Below, in pieces: positions 35,250-46,553 of a stretch of DNA of 64,000 nucleotides (its first letter is position 1; each line of letters starts with the position of its first letter). The position numbers were made by a program, and so were the translations under genes. The notes beneath the pieces are model-generated. The model ran no database searches, was not told where the DNA came from, and saw only the letters and a program-made list of their open reading frames with translations. The DNA is from Ailurus styani (taxonomy: Eukaryota > Chordata > Mammalia > Carnivora > Ailuridae). Location: NCBI GenBank assembly GCA_002007465.1, contig LNAC01000861.1, positions 248,314 through 312,313 of the forward strand. Direction: 5' to 3'.

Positions 35250-35600
35250 TACCTACCCTAATAGATAACCCTCAAACCTCAGTGGCTTAACACAGTGGAA
35301 GGTTGTTTCACACTTGCCTCAAGTCCAAATCAGGTGTTTCTAATCATAGGCAATTCCCTTCTAGCAGAGATGCAGGAACCTAGCCTCCTTCCATCTTGAG
35401 CAAATGGCTTCCATGGGGGTTTTCGTCAAGCCATTGCAGCCAGAAAGAGCAGGGAGCCTTTGCTGGGCCAGGCTTCAGATAACAGACATTACTTCTGCTT
35501 ACATTTCACTTGCTAGAACTTAGTCACTGCCTGCACCTAATAGGGTAGTCTGGGAAAGGCAGCCCAGTCATGGGACCAGAGAGGAGATGGTCAGTAATAA
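35250..35600 (-). repeat. Old interspersed repeat, probably LTR-derived
   Basis: The order 'ctcagtggcttaacacagtg', 'acttgctagaacttagtcac' and 'gtagtctgggaaaggcagcc' recalls a common ancient mammalian repeat that I cannot name with certainty. The reversed 'tgttaagccactgag' resembles the 3' end of MaLR-type LTRs, hence the strand. Confidence 0.45.
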
Positions 35601-35681
35601 GGATCAGGACAAGGCACGCCATGAGGCCTGCTGGCAAATGCATAGGAGAGAGGGCTCTCCTCAATTTTGAATGAACATTTA

Positions 35682-35683
<2 letters not shown>

Positions 35684-35719
<36 letters not shown>
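35684..35719 (+). repeat. (CA)n microsatellite
   Basis: An uninterrupted CA dinucleotide run of about 18 units. Confidence 0.98.
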
Positions 35720-35721
<2 letters not shown>

Positions 35722-36304
35722 CTGAAGTGAATATTATGGAAAATACTTTTGAGTCAGGAAAAGTCACAATACTTTAAGACTCTGTGGGGCACCACACGCA
35801 CAAAAATTATTTAATCCAAGAAATAGAAATATATGGCACCTTCAAGACCATAGGAAGGCATGGTCTCTTTGAAGCATCTGTGGAAACCCCAAGGAGAGAT
35901 AGGCTGAGAGTGCGGCCATACTGTAAATAGAGTTGCCCTAAGAAATGGTACCTCATAGAAAATACTGCAGCTGTCTGTTTCCCATAAATATGTATGATAA
36001 ATATTTTCTAAGCCATTCCATCCACTCTCACCGCTTCTGAAGGCTCACATTATACATCCAAATATTCATGATTGACACTTCTCAGACACCTTAATATTTT
36101 CCTTCTGTGGACATGTGGAGGTATGCTTTCTTATTTATTTTTTTAATAAACTTTAGAATTTAACATATACATGTATATTGGGAAAACTGATATGGTATGA
36201 TATTAAATCTTCTTATCCAGAAATGTAATATCTTACTCAATGTATTCAGGCTTTATTTTAGGCCACTCAGTAACATTTTAAATTTATTTTCAATATCTGC
36301 ACAT
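35720..36304. other. Unique sequence, AT-rich
   Basis: No clear repeat or gene is seen. Confidence 0.5.
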
Positions 36305-36505
36305 TAACTTCCTAGTAAACTTAAGCAAGTTACTTAAGCTTCCAAAGTATAAGTTTTCCTAATAGGATAAATAATAGTAGTGTCCTTATAAAAGTATATT
36401 GAGTAAGAAACCAGATACTATATATAAAAGCACTTATCATGGTGGCCGACATAGTAAAAACTATTCAATAAGTGGAATAGTTATTATAGTTATTGCTAGA
36501 TTTAT
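36305..36505 (+). repeat. MIR, diverged
   Basis: 'taagcaagttacttaagctt', 'ataaaagcacttatcatggt' and 'aaaactattcaataagtgga' match the second half of MIR in order. Confidence 0.65.
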
Positions 36506-36939
36506 TATAACATATTTACTAATTTATGTCAATTTTATGACTGGCATCATTTCCCCATGTTTTGTAATTGGCTTTGTATATATGTAAGAAATAGTGTGTT
36601 TTTGTATACCTACTAAATTCCAGTTTACTAAATTCTCATTTCTAATGGCTTTTCAGTACATTACCTTGATTTTTCGTGTTTTTCATTATTACATTATTAT
36701 TTTATTGCATTATGATAATAAACATTTTGAATCTAATACCTAAAGTTCATTTTAGTCCTTATATTATTATATGGGTTAAAACTTTAAGGACAAAGCAAAT
36801 TAACAATAACAATAATCAATGTACCTGTCTTGTTGGTAGATTATAAAAGATGAAAAGTATTTCTGTTAACATGGAGTGCATGATCTGTTTGAGTTACATA
36901 ATATTATGCTGTTAAAAAAGTAAACTTTTTAACTTTACT
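36506..36939. other. AT-rich sequence
   Basis: It is strongly AT-rich with runs of ATTATTAT. No family is assigned. Confidence 0.5.
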
Positions 36940-37142
36940 CCTTTTTGGGGGGGATACTCTTTTTATTTAAAAATTATGTAAAATCATGTTGCCTTTATCA
37001 AATATCTTATAGGTATAGGCCTGACCTAATACTGTTTTGGATTAAATTAATACATGTTGGTGAACTATTTTTACATTACTAGGATAAATCTTACTTGCTT
37101 TTGAGATGTTCCTCATTAAATTTCTGGGTTTGATTTCATAAT

Positions 37143-37173
<31 letters not shown>

Positions 37174-37740
37174 AGATTTTATTTATTTATTTGACACAGA
37201 GAGAGAGACAAGGAAAGAGGGGACACAAGCGGGGGGAGAGAGAAGAGGAGAAGCAGGCTTCCTGCTGCGCAGCGAGCTGCACGCAGGGCTCGATCTCAGG
37301 ACCCCGGGATCATGACCTGAGCCAAAGGCAGACGCTAAATGACAGAGCCACCCAGGTGTCCCGATTTCATAATGTTTATTAAAGATAACTGGATCCTGGA
37401 TCCATATCCATGAGTAGGGTTGGATTCTTTTTTTTTTTTTTTAAGTTCAGTGTCAGATTTTGGCATTGTGTTCATTAAATTATTTGGGAATTCTATCTTT
37501 GTCTATGCTCTGAAATAGTTCATACAATATCTTTTTAAAAAGAGTTCGATGTAATTACCCATAAAACCAGCTGGAATTGGCACCTTTTCTCAATATGAAG
37601 TAATTACTTGGCATATATTTTTAATTTCTTCTTAGCTTATTGTTTTATTTATATTTCCATCTTTGATCTTCAGTCCGTGCTTAAGTTATATTTTCCTAGA
37701 AAATCATCTGCTTCACTAAGATTTTCTTATAAAAGAGATA
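36940..37740 (-). mobile_element. Old LINE-1 ORF2 fragment, split by a SINEC
   Basis: The + strand shows reversed reverse-transcriptase-region landmarks such as 'actaggataaatcttacttg', 'ccatatccatgagtagggtt', 'agaaaatcatctgcttcact'. The frames are ruined. It is a remnant without a recognisable 3' end. Confidence 0.65.
37150..37362 (-). mobile_element. SINEC nested in the old L1
   Basis: This is a reversed CAN SINE with a (TTTA)n tail and a head ending GAGCCACCCAGGTGTCCC. The target duplication is GATTTCATAATATTTATT (37132-37149) and GATTTCATAATGTTTATT (37363-37380), with one mismatch in 18. Confidence 0.95.
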
Positions 37741-38351
37741 AGTAGACATATAGTGTATTTTTAATTAAAATGCTTTATTAATTTGGACGCCAATTTCTCT
37801 ATCTGTAAAATGAACAGATTGGATGGGACAAATTTCAGAGAACTTTTCAACTCTAAAACTTTATAACTGTAATTCTTTAATCAAATCAAGTCAATTATGA
37901 ATTTCAGTGGGAAAAAAAAAGTAACCTTCTTATGATGTATTCATCTATACCTTTGCATCTGGCACCATCTCCCTGGCTCTCACCATCTTCCTTGTGACAT
38001 ACTCACATTTGATCCCTTTTCATTCAGTGTCACCTCCTCAAAACTACGTTAAGAGTTAAGGTCAGATTTTGCTTCCTAAAGCTAGTTTGCATATAATCCC
38101 TATTAGTGCATTGGTGATGTTTTCCTGTGATTATGCTCTGTGTCACACTTACAGTCCATTTCATTACATTTGCACATGGCCTGAGAGCCTTATAGGATAT
38201 GATGCTCTCTTTCCTCTCACACGTCATCTCCTACTTCCTCCTGTGCAGCTCACACCATTGGAACCACTCTAACTCCCTTGCTCTTCTTCCAACAATGCAA
38301 CTTTCTTTCTGCCTCAAAGGCTTTCGCTTTAGTCTTTGTTTAAAAATCAGC

Positions 38352-38541
38352 GGTGCCTGGGTGGCTCAGTCGGTTAAGCTTCTGCATTTGGCTCAGGTCA
38401 TGATCTCAAGGTCCTGGGATCCGGCCCTGAGTCAGGCTTCCTCCTCAGGAGCAACCCCTGCATCAGGCTCCCTCTGCCCCTCCCCCTGCTTGTGTGCGCT
38501 CTCTCTCTCTCCCTCTCTCTCAAATAAATAAAATCTTTTTT
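38352..38541 (+). mobile_element. SINEC, older copy
   Basis: Its head is GGTGCCTGGGTGGCTCAG. The body has an inserted or duplicated CAGGCT-containing stretch ('ctgagtcaggcttcctcctc', then 'gcatcaggctccctctgccc'). The tail is AAATAAATAAAATC. The next SINEC has inserted at its A-rich end. Confidence 0.93.
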
Positions 38542-38556
38542 AAAAATTTCATGTCC

Positions 38557-38773
38557 GGGGCACCAGGGTGGCTCAGTGGGTTAAAGCCTCTGCCTTCGGC
38601 TCAGGTCATGATCTCAGGGTCCTGGGATCGAGCCCCGCATCCGGCTCTCTGCTGGGCAGGGAGACTGCTTCCTCCTCTCTCTCTGCCTGCCTCTCTGCCT
38701 CCTTGTGATCTCTCTCTCTCTGTGTCAAATAAATAAATAAAATCTTAAAAAAAATTAAAAAATTAAAAAATTA
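38557..38773 (+). mobile_element. SINEC inserted at the tail of another SINEC
   Basis: The head GGGGCACCAGGGTGGCTCAG and a complete body are followed by a (TTAAAAAA)n tail. The target duplication AAAAATTTCATGTCC (38542-38556) versus AAAAATTTCACTTCC lies at the end of the tail. Confidence 0.94.
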
Positions 38774-39604
38774 AAAAAATTTCACTTCCTCACAATATTT
38801 ATCCCTAGTCATCAGTATATATGATGTCAAATCTCATGACAATCTATCCTCTTACCTTGCTTTACTTGTCATGACCTGACAGTTTTATTAATTAATTTAT
38901 TTAAATTTTACGTATCTTCTCCACTAAAATGAAAGCCAGCACGATGCCCTGCAGTCTGCAGAAGATTAGTAAAATAATATTCCCTGTAGTCTCCCTACTG
39001 CTACCACCAGTTTCTTCTTTCCAATTCATATGTACATCATCATGGCGAAATCAGTATTTCTAAAGCCAACTTGCAACCACATGACTATCTCGCATTAAGT
39101 TGTGCAGTAAGTCGTTGCTTATTGCTCACAGAATTAAGACAAAATTCCTCGCTATGGCGATTTGATGTAATCTTAGCTTAGATTTTAGATCATTATCTCT
39201 CACCATTCCTCTACTATTTATTTCAACCAAATTAGACTGCAATGCGCTTAAAAATTATGCCCTCATCTCCACCTCCACATTGCTGCACCTCCAAAATTTT
39301 ATCCATCTTAGAAGCCTTACCTCAAATCATTCCCTCTTCATGAAGAAATTTCCAATTCTCTTTGACTGAATGTGACTTTTCCCCTAATCTTTGTAGAAGT
39401 TGGTCTGTACCTCTTTCTTATACTTACCTTGTCTTTTCTTCTGTCCTCCCTTTCATTACAAGGTCAAGACCATGTTTTTACCCATCTCCACATGACCGCA
39501 GTGATGCAGTGTGCCTGACACCCAGTTGACATTCCTTTGTTGAGTATCTGCTGATTGCAGACAGGCTGAATGACCTCTGGTCCAGAAATAAAATAACTCC
39601 CTGA

Positions 39605-39710
39605 GTTAGAAACTGTTATTAATTCCATTCTACATCAGTGGTTGGGTAACTTATCCAAGGTCACTATGATGGAACTAGGGCTCCAACTCAGTCATCCTCT
39701 CTCCAGGATA
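39605..39710 (-). repeat. MIR fragment
   Basis: 'taattccattctacatcagt', 'ggtaacttatccaaggtcac' and 'tggaactagggctccaactc' are reversed MIR in the right order. Confidence 0.75.
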
Positions 39711-40369
39711 TACAAGTACATTCGCGAGGTACAGGGTCTGAAAGAAGATCATGGGAAGGCTTACTTGTAATGAAACCACAAGATCTAGGGAATATAACAT
39801 CTGGTTATGTTGGGTGAATTTTAGGGTTTCTGTTATTCCTTGCTCATGGCTAGAAGCAAGGGTTTATTTCCGAGACATCTCTGTGCTGTTTTATCTTTTT
39901 GATGGAAATGATGTACTATCCAGATTTACAAGACTGTTGTGAAAAATATCCATCGTATATTGCTACTCAGTTGAATCACCTGATAGTTTAAGCTAGTCAA
40001 CATTGCTCATTCAAAACAATCAAGGGACCAGGGAGCAATTAGTCAGGAGGCCTTGACAGCCAGAGAGTAAATTACATTTATGAACATACTGTGGAGCCAT
40101 CACAAAAAGCTCTTTAATGAGAACAGGGACTATTTGTTCTTCTCCATTAAACACTATCTATATGGAGGTTGGCTGTTCGTTTGTACACCCCCCAGCTTTT
40201 GTTTTTACAGGTCAGAGTGGAGATTCCTCACACGTATTGATGTCTGGGCCACTTGCAAGGGAAGATAAGCTATATTGGTCAGGGTATCAGCATTTCATGG
40301 GTTTGGAATCCATACTAATCTTTTGAAGGCACTTTAGCACATTTTTGTTGGTTATTTGGCCATATGGTA
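39711..40369. other. Unique sequence
   Basis: No repeat, RNA gene or coding signature is seen. Confidence 0.5.
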
Positions 40370-40385
40370 TAATGGAAAGTATGTT

Positions 40386-40593
40386 TTTTCCCCAAGATTT
40401 AATTAATGCCCTATTTTGAAAGACAGAGGGAGAGAGAGCTCTCAAGAGAGAACATGAGTGAGGGTGCGGGGCAGAGGGAGAAGCAGACTCCTGGTTAAGC
40501 AGGGAGCCTGACTCGGGGCTCCATCCCAGGACCTTGAGATCATGGCCTGAGCTGGAGGCAGACACTTAACTGACTGGGCAACCCACACTATCC
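40386..40593 (-). mobile_element. SINEC, old copy
   Basis: This is a reversed CAN SINE, strongly diverged in the tail ('aagatttaattaatgcccta') and head ('actgggcaacccacactatc'). An imperfect target duplication TAATGGAAAGTATGTT / TAATGGAAAAGTGTGTT flanks it. Confidence 0.9.
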
Positions 40594-40849
40594 TAATGGA
40601 AAAGTGTGTTAAGCTTGTCTTCAGAAGTCTACATCTTCCTCTGACTACTTCATGATCTGGGCAGTCATTTTACCTTTCTGGTGTAGAAAAGGGGATGGCA
40701 GATTAAGAAGGCACTTAAAAATTCTGATTGTATATTGGGCATATCTTGATATGAAGATGCAAAATCTAGTATAATTTAGAGCTAAGTCTTTCTTATAGTT
40801 TCTTGTAAGAAAGTTTCCTTAGCTTCAGGAAGAGACAGTAAATATGTGA

Positions 40850-41067
40850 GAGGTGCCTGGGTGACTCAGTGGGTTGAGCATCTGACTCTTGATTTTGGCT
40901 CAGGTCATGATCTCAGGGTCATGAGATTGAGCCCCATGTGGGACTCTATGCTGAGTTTGGAACCTGCTTAAGATTCTTTCTCTCCCTCTGCCCCTCCCCC
41001 ATGCCTACCTGCACTCTCCCACCCTCCCTCTCTCTTTCTTTCTCTCAAAAAAATTTTTTTAGTTATA
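40850..41067 (+). mobile_element. SINEC, older subfamily
   Basis: Head AGGTGCCTGGGTGACTCAG, with the older 'gagcatctgactcttgattt' after the A box instead of the younger 'gcctctgccttcggct'. A perfect 10-bp duplication AAATATGTGA lies at 40840-40849 and 41068-41077. Confidence 0.95.
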
Positions 41068-41389
41068 AAATATGTGAAACAATGTCTTGGTACTTATACT
41101 TAGGAGAGGAACTAGATTAGATTTTATTGGTCGAAATCAAGCTCCAGCGCCTATGTAATGGGGTGAATTAAGGTAAGTCCCTGTTCTTCTGTTCCTTAGG
41201 TTATGTGGTTCTACTAGGAAAAAAATATATATAGTACCTATAGATGTGGAGAAATAGAGAGTAATGTGGCTTGTCAGTTACCCTCAAGTATTCAGTCTTG
41301 TGAAGCAGATCACTAAAATGTGTTCAGTTGGAACTAACTTAAACTGCTATTAAAATAGAGAAATTTTGTTGTTTACCTTCTTCCCTATT

Positions 41390-41620
41390 TAAAAATATAT
41401 ATTTACACACATATATATACATACATATGTTTATATGCGTATAGCATATCTGTATAAGATGTATAATATATAATTTATGTGTTATATGATTTAATACATA
41501 CATAGCATATAAAATGGTTTTTAACCTTTTTTCTCATTTAATATACTTGAAATTATAACATTATATATATATCACATTATACACTGTAGCATTATATATG
41601 TTTGATATGTGAAATGATTT
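41390..41620. repeat. AT-rich low-complexity region
   Basis: Irregular TA/CA-rich words (ATATATAT, ACATACAT) occur over about 230 bases. Confidence 0.8.
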
Positions 41621-42617
41621 CCATCATTTTAACGATCATACAGTAGTTGTCCATTTAAACATGTCCTTGTACTTACAGACATTTAAATTGTCTAGTCATT
41701 TTCTTAAAGACAACACGTCCAATGAATTATTTGTCCATGAGGGCAAAGAGGCTTCCTAGTCCAGGTCACGTGTATTTCCATAGTCCCTCTTGCTGGTTCT
41801 GCCTGGCCAGGTTTTTGTGTGAACATAAGTTTTTATGTCTCTGGGGGAAATACCCAGAAGTGAAATTGTCTTTCCAATTGGGAGATTATACTGTGACTTT
41901 CTTTAAGGCCTGATATATAGTCATATGCAATTAGACAGAAGGGTTATTTCTGTTTATAAATGATAAAATTTGATAAATTTCAATTACAGATAGCTTGTTA
42001 TGTCATTTAGATTTTTGATTCATACTTATTTTTATCTATTTCATCTGTTCTGGGTTGAAAAATGTGGATAATAATGCATAAGGGATTTTAATCTGTATTT
42101 TCAACCTAGGACAGATAGTTTCTATTTATTTTACAAAGACTTCACTACAATTAACTAATTTTTATCCTTCATAAGCTCTTGTTCTATGTTTTTAGGTTAG
42201 TAGTTATTCATCATTGCCATATTTTTAGTTATTATTCCTCTTATTATTATAATAAGTGCCTTTGTTTGTTTTATTTAATGCCTTTACGCCTAAATTCCAC
42301 ATTTTCTAAAAGTAAGAGCATATAACTTGCCTTAATTTTATTGCATTTCCCTGATATGCCATTGTTGGTCCTTTTATATTTTACAGTGTTCTACTTTACT
42401 CTTTTTTGACTATGGCTGTTGGATACAGCATATAATTACACATTGGTTTGTGATCAAATCTGAGAGTTTTAAACTTTCAGTTAAGTGACCCTATCCCACT
42501 TTTGTATGTTAGTAAAATACATATGTGGACTTAATTGTGTCGTGTTTTAATTTATGCTTTATGTAATTTTCCTTTTTAAACAATATTTCAGTGAGTGGTA
42601 CAGATTTGCTTTACTTA

Positions 42618-42621
<4 letters not shown>

Positions 42622-42673
<52 letters not shown>
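42622..42673 (+). repeat. (TG)n microsatellite
   Basis: A TG dinucleotide run of about 25 units with one TAT interruption near its end. Confidence 0.97.
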
Positions 42674-42674
<1 letters not shown>

Positions 42675-43630
42675 TCCCTAGGGTAATTGGGAAAGTTAGT
42701 TTTCTACTATTTTTATTTTTTCTGCTAATGTAAACATTTAGAACATCCGGCAATTTCTTTATTGGTATCCCTTTGGAAGCAAATATGAAATTAAAATACC
42801 TCCGCCTGTGCTATTCTTTCCTTTCTTCCCTCCTCCGCCTGATTTAAGCTCCTGTGTTAGTTTTTCTTAGTTTATTAATGATTAAATTTGTGTCTGTTAA
42901 TACAATTTTGTAGCTATTACATTATTTATCAACTTTAATATAATTTTGTTGCTGTATTTATAATCTCTTCCATTTCTTGCCCCTTCCCTTCCAAGTTATA
43001 CTAGTTCTTATATTTTTATGTATGTATTGTGTGTCATCTTTACATTCTCTTCTTTGGTCACTTCTCCCATTGCTATTTTAGCTCCGTGTGTTTGGTGCTT
43101 ATCACCAAAACTTTTGCAAAAGCTTCTGCATTCGTGTCTTAGTTGACAAAAGTCCATCCTCAAAAAGTTGCACAATAAGGCTCAACCTTTTTTCTTTGAA
43201 GAGTTAGTAGGCATTGTTTCAATTTATGGTTTTGTGTGTAGGTCTTATGATGATGTTTCCTATCACACGTAACACAATCCTTTTTTCTGCATACTCAAAA
43301 TGTTCTTTGTTTAGCTCTCACATCAGAAACTTTATTAGCATGTGTCTTAATGGTGATCATCCTGTATCTCTTTATCTTTAATGCAATATGCCCTCTCTTT
43401 ACTGTCTTTAGTCACATCTCCTCTTTGGAGGTAAGCTTTTCGTGGATACGACTCCATCTGTTTTCCACACTTTGTATCCCCTAAATATGGAACTGCCTGG
43501 CATATAGATGATACTAAATATCTGGAATTTTCTTCTACAATTGTAACTCTGAATCTTTTTTTTTTTCCTGATCCACTATGCATTTATATTTGGTGGGGAC
43601 ACTAATTTTGCATATGTTATATCCTTCATT

Positions 43631-43696
43631 TTCCACATTAATTTTTCGTGTTGGTGGTATAGTGGTGAGCATAGCTGCCTTCCACATTAATTTTTC
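43631..43696 (+). pseudogene. Tailless tRNA-Gly(TCC) 5'-half retropseudogene with target duplications
   Basis: A perfect 17-bp direct repeat TTCCACATTAATTTTTC (43631-43647 and 43680-43696) encloses exactly 32 bases. Those 32 bases plus the first five of the right repeat (TTCCA) match nucleotides 1-37 of mammalian tRNA-Gly(TCC) as I know it, with a single difference at position 2 (C to T, at a CpG). The match covers the D arm and stops in the anticodon loop, just after anticodon TCC and A37. There is no 3' half, CCA or A tail. The A-box TGGTATAGTGG is at 43655-43665 and the B box is absent, so transcription is unlikely. It resembles the known class of mammalian tailless retropseudogenes. Confidence 0.88.
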
Positions 43697-44790
43697 TCTC
43701 TAATCTTTTTCAATTCTGCTCATTTCAATTTGTTCCTGTTGCTCAATTCTGTCCATCACTTATTTTGTTGCATTTTCACAAATTTCTCTTCTCCAGCTTC
43801 CGAAGAGACCCTTATTTCCATGACAGTTTTATTTTTTAGCTCCTGCTTCTTTTCTTAACTCCACTAGCTCAGTTTTTTCTCCTAATATTCTTTTCCTGAA
43901 GTTTCTCTGAATGCTGGCATTTCTGCTTCAGCAGGTGTTTTTAAAAGGTGATAATTTCATCACTTTTGATTTAATGGCTACTAGTTTTAATGATTTTTAT
44001 CTACTATATGGCAATACTTTTAAGTGTGTACTTATTATCAGACATTTATTCTTTCCCCTACTGTTGACCTTTTTAAAAGCTTCTTAGTTTCCATTTTGTC
44101 ATCGCATTTTATTTTTAATTTTTTAAACAAGATTTTACTACATGTTATAGATTTGCTTTGTTTAATTGTTTGTTGGAGTCACTTTGTTAACTATTCTATG
44201 TTTGAATGAGCTATGTTCTAACTAGCTCAACTGTTTCAGATGTGGAGGTGTTTGACCACTATTCTGGGACAAGAGGAATTTTCCTTGATTTCAAGAGAAG
44301 TCATTAATGACAGGGTGATATCTGTGAAATGTTTAATTTTGGTTCTCCCATCCAATAGAGATCAGCAGCTGCAGTATTGCTTCAATTCATATTTCATTTT
44401 CTCCACCCTGGCTTACTTGCAAACTGTTTGCTATAAATTTATTATTTGGATAGCCCCTTGGAGAAATGATATGAAAAGGAGAGACAGAAGCTCCTACTTT
44501 TGAGCCTATTTTTCCCCAAAATGGGACTGTTGGCTTTGCTTCTTAACATATGCCACTAACTTTGGATTGCTGAGCTCTGCAAGCCTTTTTGGAGCTCTGA
44601 AGCCACAAGTGTCTCGATCTCTTCCCATACATTCATATAACACTGCCTTTCTTGATATATAGAGATCAACTCATTTATAGCAAATATGGAGTTTCTGTTG
44701 TGTTTATTCTTTTGGCTTGGGAACTGGTTCTGAGAAAAGGAAGGCAAAAGCCTCGTATTCTGCCATCTTTACACCAGAAACCCACTGTAC

Positions 44791-45129
44791 TACTACACCC
44801 TAAAAATAATGGCTGATAGTGAAGGGTTTTATCGGTCCAAGGTCCTGGAGTCAGAGAGATTTGGAAGCCTCTACCTTCAGTATCTGATCAAAAAATTCAC
44901 TTCACACATGTCTTTGCTGGGATTCAAGGCCTCTGACAATAGGAAGCATGGCTGGATGCTGCCTCTGTTTTCCTAAGGAGAGCAGTCAGTGTCCCTATGA
45001 CACTGATTTGTCCATTTGACCAAAGAGAATCTTTTCGGTTGGGATTTTGCTGTCCTGGATAGTGAGGAGGTGCCTCTCTGATCTGGGCAATTAATCCTAT
45101 AGAAAATTTCTAATTTATGCCTAGCTTTG
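44791..45129. other. Unique sequence
   Basis: Nothing is recognised between the old L1 and the MaLR LTR. Confidence 0.5.
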
Positions 45130-45585
45130 TGGATTAGTCTCCTGAGGCTGCTGTAGCAAACAACCACAAATTTGGTGGCTTCGGACAACAGAGATTTATT
45201 GTCTCACAGTTCTGGAGGCCAAAAGTCTGCCATGAGTGTCACTGGGCCAAAACCCAAGTGTGGACAGTGCTGCACTCCCTGCAGAGACTCTGGAGGAGAA
45301 TCTTCTCTGCGGCTACTCCAGCTGCTGGAGGCCAGCAGCCATTCTTGGCTCATGGTTGCATCATTCCAATCCCTGCCCCCATCTTCCCAGGGCTTTCCCT
45401 TCTGTATCTCATCTCCCTTTGTCTCTATCTCATAAGGGCACTTGAGATTACTTTTGGGGTCTCCACAGTTAATTCAGGGTGATTTCCAATTTCAAGATCC
45501 TTTGCAAATAAGGCAACATTTATAGGTTCCAGGAGTGAGGGCCTGGTATCTCTGGGGGTCATTTTTAGCCTACCACACTCTGAAA
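45130..45585 (-). repeat. MaLR LTR, MLT1A/MST-like
   Basis: The + strand is the reversed LTR. It shows 'attagtctcctgaggctgct', 'tttattgtctcacagttctg', 'gaggccaaaagtctgccatg', then 'tctggaggagaatcttctct' and 'tgcatcattccaatccctgc'. It is a solo LTR. Three overlapping + strand frames (45172-45482) are by-products. Confidence 0.85.
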
Positions 45586-46553
45586 AACCCATTTCTAAAA
45601 TCCCAGAAGTTAACACATCATCCACATCATTCCCACACACTCTCTAGGCTGGCACTCATTTGTCTACATCTATAAATGGCTCTCACACAGGTTCTCAACT
45701 AAAAGCACTGCTGGTTTTAATAGAGACATATAGGGTTACATGAGCTAAAATGGAAGAAGAAACTTTAGAAACAACAAACAATCTTTGTCCCATGACCTTT
45801 ATCCATTAAGATTTTGTTTTTATCTGAGCCAGTCTATGGGATGGTAGAAACAAACACAAATGAGCCGATCCATCAAGAAGCATGTGTGTGGGATACTTGT
45901 TGAAAGTCATCTAAAGTCAGTGCCCTGAGTCTAGGAGACAAACTGCTGTAACTGGCAAAAACGATTAGGTAGTTGAAAGGATTATTACTTACAGTACGTT
46001 AGTTCCCTCTGTCTTCTAAATGTTATCAAAGTCGAAATTAAAATATAGCAGAAAGTATATAACACAATGTAACTGGTTCAATGACTCAGATGAATGAGAC
46101 TTGAATATATTTTATACTGAAAGTTATAACCAAAACAACCAATTAACTCATTGAACATGAGCAAAATGTAACTAAAAGGATGTTTTCCTTTTCTAAGGAG
46201 CTAAGCAGGAATATAAATGTACAGGAAGGGGGCGGGGAGTGGGATGAGAGGTAGTGGACATGAATTCTCATTAAATAGATATATGACTTTACTTCTGTGG
46301 AAGTCCTCTCCATATCTAACTTGGTGTAGGGAAATAGGGGATAGGGATAGGGAAATAATGGAATAGGGAAATGAAGAGGCAGTTGTAAGTATGATGTCCA
46401 GTAATTCTTCAAATCCTACTAAGTTGATGCCTTGATATCATGCCTTCCAAAGTAGCTTTCCCAAGAATATAAATTTTGGGTTTCAGAACATAAACATGGA
46501 TAGAATATTCCAATTGGGAATAAGCAGAGAGAGGACAATTGGATTAATTACAG
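45586..46553. other. Unique sequence with a G-run motif
   Basis: No repeat or gene is recognised apart from the G-run motif at 46329-46352. Confidence 0.5.
46329..46352 (+). other. G-quadruplex motif of TAGGGA type
   Basis: GGG, GGGG, GGG and GGG are separated by AAATA, ATA and ATA. This satisfies the usual four-run, loop-up-to-seven rule. Confidence 0.7.

Larger units (their letters stand above)
37925..39570 (+). repeat. LINE-2 3' region, interrupted by two SINECs
   Basis: The pieces 37925-38350 and 38774-39570 carry L2-type text: 'ctcccttgctcttcttccaa', 'gcctcaaaggctttcgcttt', 'gccttacctcaaatcattcc', 'taccttgtcttttcttctgt', 'cagtgtgcctgacacccagt'. It reads as one or two adjacent L2 copies of the same orientation. 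Confidence 0.65.
41640..44790 (-). mobile_element. Decayed old LINE-1 / HAL1-like unit
   Basis: Reading reversed, the 3' side has old-L1 text ('ggggaaatacccagaagtga'). The middle is AT-rich with no clear frame. The far end resembles old L1 5' sequence ('attctgccatctttacacca', 'aggaattttccttgatttca', 'tagcatgtgtcttaatggtg'). It may be one unit or several fragments. It contains a (TG)n array and the tRNA-Gly half insertion. Confidence 0.5.

Noticed and set aside
38199..38736. Overlapping frames of 80-110 codons
   Set aside because: They read through SINEC sequence. Young SINEC copies regularly give such frames.
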